Source of the DNA: JAWKHR01 sp041394725
GTDB lineage: Bacteria; Acidobacteriota; Vicinamibacteria; Vicinamibacterales; SCN-69-37
NCBI GenBank assembly: GCA_041394725.1
Contig: JAWKHR010000014.1
Location: 73,410-137,409 of the forward strand
Direction of reading: 5' to 3'
DNA: 64,000 nt
The notes under the pieces were generated by a model that was not told where the DNA came from, did not search any database, and worked only from the letters and a program-made list of their open reading frames with translations. The position numbers were made by a program, and so were the translations under genes. Positions 8,463 to 14,578 of the stretch are shown here, one piece after another; position 1 is the first letter of the stretch; each line of letters starts with the position of its first letter.

Positions 8463-9026
8463 ATGCCGCACGTCATCGAACGGGCCCCGACGGGACGCGC
8501 GAAGTGCCGCGGCTGCGGCACCGCCATCGCGCGCGGTGACCTCCGCCTGGGCGAGCAGCTCCCGAACCCCTTCGCCGACGACGAAGGCGCGTTGATGACC
8601 CACTGGTTCCACCTCGCGTGCGGCGCGTACCGCCGGCCGGAGGCGTTTCTCGAGGCGCTCTCGCTGATCGACGCGCCCGACGCCGCCGACCCGCCCCCGG
8701 GCCCGATCGAGGATCGCGAGCGACTCGCGCACGAGGCCGCCGAGGGCGTCGCCCATCACCGGCTGCCGCGCGTCAACACCGCCGAGCGCGCCGCCACCGG
8801 CCGCGCCACCTGCCGTGCGTGCAAGACGCCGATCCCGAAGGACGCGTGGCGCATCTCGCTGCTCTACTACGAAGACGGCCGCTTCACGCCGTCCGGCTTC
8901 ATCCACGCCGCCTGCGCGCCCGCGTACCTGGAGACGACGGCGATCCTCCCGCGCGTCCGGCACTTCACGCCGGCGCTCACGGACGCGGACGCGGCGGAGC
9001 TGGAGGCGGAGTTCGAGCGGGGATAG
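8463..9026 (+). CDS. Tandem PARP-type zinc-finger protein
   Basis: This 187-aa protein is made of two PARP-like zinc fingers and little else. Finger 1 has Cys15-x2-Cys18 (CRGCGTAIARGDLRLGE) with His50-x2-Cys53 (WFHLAC). Finger 2 has Cys117-x2-Cys120 (CRACKTPIPKDAWRI) with His148-x2-Cys151 (FIHAAC). Both are preceded by the same phrase, ERA-x-TGRA, so the protein arose by internal duplication. In eukaryotes this CCHC finger senses DNA nicks in PARP1 and ligase III. Here no ADP-ribosyltransferase or ligase domain is attached. GGAGG lies 8 bases before the ATG. It is followed by the DHFR-fold gene after 25 bases. DNA-damage binding is inferred from the fold only. Confidence 0.82.
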   Translation: MPHVIERAPTGRAKCRGCGTAIARGDLRLGEQLPNPFADDEGALMTHWFHLACGAYRRPEAFLEALSLIDAPDAADPPPGPIEDRERLAHEAAEGVAHHRLPRVNTAERAATGRATCRACKTPIPKDAWRISLLYYEDGRFTPSGFIHAACAPAYLETTAILPRVRHFTPALTDADAAELEAEFERG

Positions 9027-9051
9027 ACTCCGCCGGTCGGGAGGCTCACCC

Positions 9052-9699
9052 ATGTCCAGACTCCGCGTGCAGAGCTTCGGCATCTCCATCGACGGCTTCG
9101 GCGCCGGTCACGACCAGAGCGTGGACCATCCGCTCGGCATCGGCGGGCCGCGGCTCATGGAGTGGTTCTTCCACACGGATCTCTGGAAGCGGATGCACGG
9201 CGAGGGCGCCGGTGAGACCGGCGTCGATCACCGGATGGCGTCGCGGGGGTTCGAGCACGTCGGCGCCTGGATCCTGGGCCGCAACATGTTCGGCCCGGTC
9301 CGCGGCCCGTGGCCCGACGACGGCTGGAAGGGCTGGTGGGGCGACGAGCCGCCGTACCACGTGCCGGTGTTCGTGCTGACGCACCACCCGCGCGCGTCGT
9401 TCCGCATGCGGGGCGACACCGAGTTCCACTTCGTCACCGACGGGATCGAGGCGGCACTCGATCGCGCGCGGGCCGCCGCGGGCGGACGCGACGTCCGCCT
9501 CGGCGGCGGCGTGGCGACGGTGCGGCAGTACCTGCAGGCCGGCCTCGTCGACGACGTCCACCTCGCCGTCCGGCCCGTGCTGCTCGGCGCCGGCGAGCCG
9601 TTGTTCGCGGGCCTCGACCTGCCGGCGCTCGGCTACCACTGCGACGAATCCGTGCAGGGCGAACGCGCCCTGCACGTGTTCCTCCGGCGCCGTTCCTGA
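9052..9699 (+). CDS. Dihydrofolate reductase-fold (RibD C-terminal-like) protein
   Basis: This 215-aa protein belongs to the stand-alone RibD-C/DHFR-like family. It opens with RLRVQSFGISIDGFGAG and has GRNMFGPVRGPWPDD (cofactor-loop-type GRxMF). It continues with PVFVLTHHPR, FHFVTDGIEAALDRARAAAGGRDVRLGGGVATVRQYL (NADPH-binding GGG) and LVDDVHLAVRPVLLGAGEPLF. Members are NADPH-dependent reductases of mostly unknown substrate, often mis-named dihydrofolate reductase; a role in folate synthesis is not implied. GGGAGG lies about 9 bases before ATG 9052. A TAGACT -10-like box at 9025-9030 suggests it may have its own promoter. Confidence 0.88.
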   Translation: MSRLRVQSFGISIDGFGAGHDQSVDHPLGIGGPRLMEWFFHTDLWKRMHGEGAGETGVDHRMASRGFEHVGAWILGRNMFGPVRGPWPDDGWKGWWGDEPPYHVPVFVLTHHPRASFRMRGDTEFHFVTDGIEAALDRARAAAGGRDVRLGGGVATVRQYLQAGLVDDVHLAVRPVLLGAGEPLFAGLDLPALGYHCDESVQGERALHVFLRRRS

Positions 9700-9790
9700 A
9701 GCGACGGCCTCACGCGGCCACGCCCGCCGTGCCGGCGTCCGGCCCATCCGTCCATCCCCGGACACCCGTCGCGCTTGCGCCTTGCGCCTG

Positions 9791-9830
9791 ATTGTCGATA
9801 ACCTAGGCATATTGTCGAACGTTTAGGTAT
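9791..9830. promoter_or_regulatory. Tandem 20-bp direct repeat, candidate PadR operator/promoter
   Basis: Two 20-base units stand head to tail: ATTGTCGATAACCTAGGCAT (9791-9810) and ATTGTCGAACGTTTAGGTAT (9811-9830). They share ATTGTCGA and a TAGG-AT end, and the first contains the palindrome CCTAGG. The block is AT-rich in a GC-rich genome and ends 9 bases before the PadR ATG. It is therefore well placed as operator and core promoter of the PadR-ADOP pair downstream. Confidence 0.55.
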
Positions 9831-9839
9831 GTGGAGACC

Positions 9840-10169
9840 ATGAGCAAACCATCCGACCTGCTCCAGGGCACGCTCGACCTGCTGATCCTGAAGACGCTCG
9901 CCCTCGAGCCGCAGCACGGCTGGGCGATCGCGAAGCGGATCCAGCAGGTGAGCGCCGACGTCCTCCAGGTGACCCAGGGCTCGCTCTACCCCGCGCTGCA
10001 CCGGCTCGAGGCGCAGGGCTGGCTGAAGTCGCGCTGGGAAACGGTCGAGGCCGGCCGCGACCGCAAGGTCTACGCGCTCACGCCGGCGGGCCGGAAACAG
10101 CTCGCGCGCGAGGTCGCGTCGTGGGAGCGGCTGTCGTCCGCCATCGCGCTCGTGGTCCGGGAGGCCTGA
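9840..10169 (+). CDS. PadR-family transcriptional regulator (pair 1)
   Basis: This 109-aa single-domain PadR winged-helix regulator reads SDLLQGTLDLLILKTLALEPQHGWAIAKRIQQVS, then LQVTQGSLYPALHRLEAQGWLKSRWE, and YALTPAGRKQL in the wing. It lacks the long C-terminal coiled coil and so belongs to the short PadR-s2 type. ATG 9840 is chosen over the in-frame GTG 9831, which would overlap the direct-repeat operator. The stop codon directly abuts the ADOP permease start at 10170, so the two form an operon. Autorepression through the upstream 20-bp repeats is inferred. Confidence 0.93.
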   Translation: MSKPSDLLQGTLDLLILKTLALEPQHGWAIAKRIQQVSADVLQVTQGSLYPALHRLEAQGWLKSRWETVEAGRDRKVYALTPAGRKQLAREVASWERLSSAIALVVREA

Positions 10170-12815
10170 ATGGTCCGACGCATCCTCGCCCGCCTGCGCA
10201 CCGGCTGGCGCGCCCTGCGCGCGGGGGATCGGCTCGACGCCGACCTCGCGCGCGAGATCGACGCGCACCTCCAGGACCTCGCCGACGAACACGTCGCGCG
10301 CGGGATGTCGCCGGCCGACGCGCGCCGCGCGGCGCACCAGGCGTTCGGCAGCCGCGCCGCGGCCGAGGAGGGCAGCCGCGACGCGCGCGGCATTGCCGTC
10401 CTCGAGCACCTGGCGCGCGACCTGCGCTACGGCTGGCGCGGGCTCGTGCGGCAGCCGATGCTGCTCGTCGCCGCCACCGCGTCGATCGCGCTGGGCGTCG
10501 CCGCGAACCTGTCCGTCTACGCGGTGGCCAACGACCTGCTGCTGTCGGTGCCGTCGGCGGCCCGCCCCGACGAGCTCGTCCACGTCCGCACCGGCAACGG
10601 CAGCCACGTGTCGTACGCGGCGTGGACGTCGCTCGAGGCGAGCGGCGCGGTGGCGGGCCTCGCCGGCTACCGGATCGACGAGCAGGTGAACTGGCGCGAC
10701 GGGGAGACCACGGTGCCGGTGACCCCGCTCGTCGTGACTCCGAACTACTTCGAGGTGGTCGGCGTGCCCGTGGCGGCCGGCCGGGGCTTCACGCCGGCCG
10801 ACGTGGCGCGCGATCCGCGCGTCGCCGTCGTGACCGACGCCTTCCGCCGGCGGTCCCTGGCCGGCGCCGCGGACGTCGTGGGCCGCACCGTCACGCTCAA
10901 CGGCGATCCCTACACGATCATCGGCGTGCTGCCGGCCGGCGTGCGCTCGCTGCCCGGCTACGGCATCGCCCCCGACCTCTACCTGCCGGCCAGCCGGTCG
11001 CTCCTGCCGGCGATCGACCGGCCGCTGGTGCCGGTCGTGCAGCTCGTCGGCCGCCTGCGCGCCGGGCAGACGCCGGACCAGGCGCGCGACGCGCTCGCCG
11101 CGGCGGCCGCGCGGTTCGGCGAGTCGGCGGGCGACCGCGAGATCGGCGCATTCGTCGCGGTCGCGCGGATGGGCGGGGTGGACCAGGTGCGCGACTTCGC
11201 GGCCGTCGGCGCGTTCTTCCTCGTGCTGCTCGTCGTCGCCACGCTCGTCCTCCTGATCGCGTGCGCGAACGTCGCCGGCCTGCTGCTCGCGCGCAGCGTC
11301 GCGCGCCGGCGCGAGATCGCCCTGCGCCTGGCGCTCGGGTCCAGTCGCCGGCGGCTGCTGCAGCAGCTGCTCACGGAGAGCCTCCTGCTGGCCGTCGTGG
11401 GCACCGTCGCCGGTCTCGCGCTCACCTGGCTCGCCGGACGCGTGCTCGCCAGCCTGACCCTGCCGCTGCCGGTGCCGATCCACTTGGCGCCCGCGTTCGA
11501 CCTGCGGCTGCTCGCGGCGGCGGGCGGTCTCGTGCTGGTGACGACCGTGTTCTGCGGACTGGTGCCGGCGCTGCAGGCGACCCGCCCCCGCCTGCTCCCG
11601 GCGATCCACCAGCCCGACGCGCCGGCCGCGCACCGGCGACTGACGATGCGCCGGCTGCTGGTCGCCGGCCAGGTCACCGTGTCCGTGCTCCTCCTCGCCG
11701 TGGCGCTGCTCTTCCTGCGCAACCTGCTGCGGAGCACGACGATCGATCCCGGTTTCGACGTGGACCGCCTGGTCGTCGCGCGGATGACCTTCGTCGAGGG
11801 CCGCCAGGGATCGCCCGGGACGAGGACCATCTCGCGCGTCGTCGGCCGCGTGCGCGCGGTACCGGGCGTGACCGACGCGACGTTCGCCGAGGGCGTGCCG
11901 CTCACGCTGATGTCGGGCTCGTGGAACGGCACGGACCTGCGGCTGGGCGAGGACGCGGAGCCCACGCACCTGGAGTTCGCGCGCAACGCGGTCGGTCCGG
12001 ACTACTTCCGGACGATGGGGATTCCGGTGCGGGGCCGGGGGTTCACGGAGGCCGATCGCACGGGCGCGCCGCGCGTCGTCGTCGTCAACGAGGAATTCGC
12101 CCGGCGGTACTTCGGCGATCGCGACGCGATCGGCTCGACCCTCGTGGACCCGCGTGACGCGGATCCGGCGCCGCGCCGGATCGTGGGGGTGGCGGCCAAC
12201 AGCAAGTACCAGCTCATCGGCGAGCCACAGCGGCCGGCGATGTACGAGCCGGCGCTGCAGTCGCGCGACGTCGAGCGGCTGATGCACGTGATCGTCCGGG
12301 CGCCGGGCGCGACCGGCGCGACGCTGGCCGCCATTCGCGACGCGATGCTCGCCGAGGACGCGTCGGCGGCGGTGACGGTGGAGCCGATGCGCCAGGCCCT
12401 GGCGTTCGCGTTCCTGCCGAGCCGGATCGGCGCGGCGCTGCTCGGCACGCTCGGCGTGCTCGGCACGACGCTGGCGATGGTCGGCCTCTACGGCATCCTC
12501 TCGTTCAGCGTCGGCCGGCGGACGAAGGAGATCGGCCTGCGGATGTCGCTCGGGGCATCACGCGGATCGGTCATCCGCCTGGTGCTTAGCGAAGCCTCGG
12601 TGCTGGTGGCCGCGGGCGTCGTCCTGGGCCTGGGTCTCGCGCTGCTCGTCACGCAGCCGCTCGCGACGTTCCTGGTCGCGGGACTCAGCCCGGCCGATCC
12701 GGCGACGCTGGCGGGCACGATCGCCCTGCTGGCCGCGGTCAGCCTGATCGCGGCGTGGAGCCCGGTGCGCCGCGCGACGCGGATCGATCCGACGCGGGCG
12801 TTGAGACATGAGTAG
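10170..12815 (+). CDS. ADOP-type MacB/FtsX-like permease (pair 1)
   Basis: This 881-aa inner-membrane permease of the acidobacterial duplicated orphan permease type has a cytoplasmic N-terminal permease-prefix segment (LDADLAREIDAHLQDLADEHVARGMSPADARRAA). TM1 (about 97-119) follows, then a large MacB periplasmic core domain. Next comes an FtsX block with RRREIALRLALGSSRRRLLQQLLTESLL, a second core domain, and a second FtsX block (GRRTKEIGLRMSLGASRGSVIRLVLSEA). The C-terminus is RRATRIDPTRALRHE. No ATPase gene is adjacent. By family analogy it may work with a MacB-like ATPase encoded elsewhere in export or mechanotransmission; the substrate is unknown. Confidence 0.93.
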   Translation: MVRRILARLRTGWRALRAGDRLDADLAREIDAHLQDLADEHVARGMSPADARRAAHQAFGSRAAAEEGSRDARGIAVLEHLARDLRYGWRGLVRQPMLLVAATASIALGVAANLSVYAVANDLLLSVPSAARPDELVHVRTGNGSHVSYAAWTSLEASGAVAGLAGYRIDEQVNWRDGETTVPVTPLVVTPNYFEVVGVPVAAGRGFTPADVARDPRVAVVTDAFRRRSLAGAADVVGRTVTLNGDPYTIIGVLPAGVRSLPGYGIAPDLYLPASRSLLPAIDRPLVPVVQLVGRLRAGQTPDQARDALAAAAARFGESAGDREIGAFVAVARMGGVDQVRDFAAVGAFFLVLLVVATLVLLIACANVAGLLLARSVARRREIALRLALGSSRRRLLQQLLTESLLLAVVGTVAGLALTWLAGRVLASLTLPLPVPIHLAPAFDLRLLAAAGGLVLVTTVFCGLVPALQATRPRLLPAIHQPDAPAAHRRLTMRRLLVAGQVTVSVLLLAVALLFLRNLLRSTTIDPGFDVDRLVVARMTFVEGRQGSPGTRTISRVVGRVRAVPGVTDATFAEGVPLTLMSGSWNGTDLRLGEDAEPTHLEFARNAVGPDYFRTMGIPVRGRGFTEADRTGAPRVVVVNEEFARRYFGDRDAIGSTLVDPRDADPAPRRIVGVAANSKYQLIGEPQRPAMYEPALQSRDVERLMHVIVRAPGATGATLAAIRDAMLAEDASAAVTVEPMRQALAFAFLPSRIGAALLGTLGVLGTTLAMVGLYGILSFSVGRRTKEIGLRMSLGASRGSVIRLVLSEASVLVAAGVVLGLGLALLVTQPLATFLVAGLSPADPATLAGTIALLAAVSLIAAWSPVRRATRIDPTRALRHE

Positions 12816-12818
12816 GGT

Positions 12819-12870
12819 CCTGAGGGTCCCCGGGGTCCGATGGAGCCGGGAGAATCCTGGGACCCTCAGG
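12819..12870. terminator. Bidirectional hairpin between convergent genes
   Basis: CCTGAGGGTCCC (12819-12830) and GGGACCCTCAGG (12859-12870) are perfect 12-bp inverted arms with a 28-base loop. They lie just after the ADOP stop (12815) and across the stop of the convergent gene (12866). No clear T-run is present. The left arm belongs to the repeat also seen at 1947-1961. Confidence 0.55.
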
Positions 12871-13297
12871 TCTCTGACGTCTTCCCCTCCGCCCGCCGGC
12901 GCATGAACTCGCGCAGGGCCTTGATGTTGATCGAGATCACGACCACGCCGCTCGATCGCGCCATCCAGTCCACGTCGAACTCGTGGCCGCGCTCCTCGAG
13001 CCTGCCGACGACGTACGCGAGCGCGCCGGTGGCGAGGGAGCTCATGTCGTCCTTCGACTGACCGCGCTCGGCGGCGACGGTGACCCAGGTGTTGTCGTAG
13101 CGCCGCGGGTCGTGGCCGGGGCGCTCCGACCGCTTGATCCGCTGGATCGTGACGTTGATGGCGTTGAGGACCTTCTTCTTCCACGCCCAGTCGTACACGT
13201 CCTCGGGCCGCATGGTGCCGTCGGCCACCGCCTGCCGCTTCGGCTCCCACGTCGCGAGCCATCGCTGTTCCTCCGCCGAGAACTCGCCGCCAGTCAC
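12866..13297 (-). CDS. Conserved hypothetical cytoplasmic protein
   Basis: This soluble protein of 143 aa is of unknown function. It begins VTGGEFSAEEQRWLATWEPKRQAVADGTMRPEDVYDWAWKKKVLNAINVTIQRIKRSERPG. It continues with a charged region, then GVVVISINIKALREFMRRR. No signal peptide, membrane helix or catalytic motif is visible. The GTG at 13297 is preferred because GGTGGAGG lies 4-8 bases upstream; an in-frame GTG at 13360 would add 21 low-complexity residues. It is divergent from the fpg gene (116-base gap), which may share its regulatory region. Confidence 0.6.
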   Translation of the reverse strand: MTGGEFSAEEQRWLATWEPKRQAVADGTMRPEDVYDWAWKKKVLNAINVTIQRIKRSERPGHDPRRYDNTWVTVAAERGQSKDDMSSLATGALAYVVGRLEERGHEFDVDWMARSSGVVVISINIKALREFMRRRAEGKTSET

Positions 13298-13413
13298 GCT
13301 GCCTCCACCACGGGACGCGGCCGCCTCGCCCGGCCGGCCCGTCGGGCGATCATCGCACACGCCCGCGCCCGCGGCACGTTGTGCGCCGGGCGCCGCGCGG
13401 GAAGAATGGAGGC

Positions 13414-14445
13414 ATGCCGGAGCTGCCGGACATCGAGCTCTACCTGCACGCGCTCCGGCCGCGTCTCGTGGGCCGGCCGCTCGAGCGGATCCGGCTGGCG
13501 AGCCCGTTCCTCGTCCGGTCGGTCGCGCCGCCGCCCGACGCCGCCATCGGCCGCATCGTCATCGGGCTCCGTCGCCTCGGCAAGCGCGTGGTCTGGGAGT
13601 TCGAGGGCGACCTGTACTTCGTCTTCCACCTGATGATCGCGGGCCGCTTCCAGTGGAAGCCGCGCGGCGCGCCGGTCCCGCGCCGGCTCGGCCTCGCCGC
13701 GTTCGACTGGCCGACCGGCACGCTGCTGCTGACCGAAGCCGGGTCCTCGCGCCGCGCGTCGCTGCACGTCGCGGAGGGCGAGGCCACGCTCGCGGCGATC
13801 GACCCGGGCGGCGCCGACGTGTTCGCGATCGATCGCGACGCGTTCGCCGCCAGACTGCGCCTCGAGAACCACACGCTCAAGCGCGCGCTCACCGACCCTC
13901 GCCTGATCGGCGGCATCGGCAATGCCTACTCGGACGAAATCCTCCACGCCGCGCGCCTGTCGCCCCTGCAGCTCACCAGCCGGCTGGACGACGACGCCAT
14001 CGATCGGTTGTTCGAGGCCGCGCGAGCGGTGCTGGCCTCCTGGCGCGACCGCCTGATCGCGGAGGCCGGCGACGCATTTCCCGCGAAGGTCACCGCCTTT
14101 CGCGAGGGCATGGCCGCGCACGGCCGCTACGGCAAGGCCTGCCCGGTGTGCGGGACGCCGATCCAGCGCATCAGGTACGCGACCAACGAGGCGAACTACT
14201 GCCCCACGTGCCAGACCGGCGGCCGGCTGCTCGCGGATCGTGCCCTGTCACGCCTGCTGCGCGACGACTGGCCCCGTTCTTTGGAGGCCATGGAGGAAAT
14301 CAAGGCACGGGGCCGTGGGAACTTTGGAGGCCGTGGGGAAAGCGAGGGCCATGGAGACCCTGGGGAAAGCGAGGGCCATGGGGACGTGGGGCGACGTGGC
14401 GGACGTGGGGAGGGCTTGGGCGGTTCAGACTCGGAAGGGGAATAG
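13414..14445 (+). CDS. Formamidopyrimidine-DNA glycosylase (Fpg/Nei family)
   Basis: This bifunctional glycosylase/AP lyase excises oxidised bases such as 8-oxoguanine. Pro2 (Schiff-base nucleophile) and Glu3 are in PELPDIE, and Lys57 (LGKRVV) is in place. The H2TH region shows LIGGIGNAYSDEILHAA. The zinc finger has Cys243/Cys246 (CPVCG) and Cys263/Cys266 (CPTCQ) with the usual RYATNEANYCPTCQTGG arrangement. The catalytic protein should end near residue 290. About 50 extra Gly/Arg/Glu-rich residues follow (GRGNFGG..., GESEGHGD twice). They are encoded by the G-rich repeat described at 14281-14578, so the tail is probably a repeat-derived addition. ATG 14 bases into GGAGGC-preceded context is the start. 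Confidence 0.94.
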   Translation: MPELPDIELYLHALRPRLVGRPLERIRLASPFLVRSVAPPPDAAIGRIVIGLRRLGKRVVWEFEGDLYFVFHLMIAGRFQWKPRGAPVPRRLGLAAFDWPTGTLLLTEAGSSRRASLHVAEGEATLAAIDPGGADVFAIDRDAFAARLRLENHTLKRALTDPRLIGGIGNAYSDEILHAARLSPLQLTSRLDDDAIDRLFEAARAVLASWRDRLIAEAGDAFPAKVTAFREGMAAHGRYGKACPVCGTPIQRIRYATNEANYCPTCQTGGRLLADRALSRLLRDDWPRSLEAMEEIKARGRGNFGGRGESEGHGDPGESEGHGDVGRRGGRGEGLGGSDSEGE

Positions 14446-14578
14446 GTCCAGTCCAATCAACGCAAAGAAGAAGGTCTCCCCACGGTCTCCCGGCGCCCCA
14501 CGTCCCCATGGCCCCGCCTTTCCCCACGGCCCCCACACACCCGCCTTTCCCCAACGTCCTCCATTCGCCCCACGGTCT
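14281..14578. repeat. G-rich/C-rich inverted repeat block
   Basis: The + strand is a series of GGCCATGGGGACGTGGGG-like units from about 14281 to 14432, and the mirror C-rich form from about 14476 to 14578. GGCCATGGGGACGTGGGGCG (14374-14393) is the exact reverse complement of 14494-14513. The first half lies inside the 3' end of fpg and the second between fpg and the convergent ADOP gene. Related units occur as three 45-bp tandem copies at 35357-35491. The block could fold into a large cruciform or hairpin and end transcription of both genes. Confidence 0.75.

Noticed and set aside
9052..9699. True dihydrofolate reductase (folA)
   Set aside because: The sequence follows the RibD-C-like stand-alone family; folate-enzyme active-site residues cannot be seen.
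9633..12287. Minus-strand open frame opposite ADOP 1
   Set aside because: His/Arg/Gln-rich antisense of a well-supported permease.
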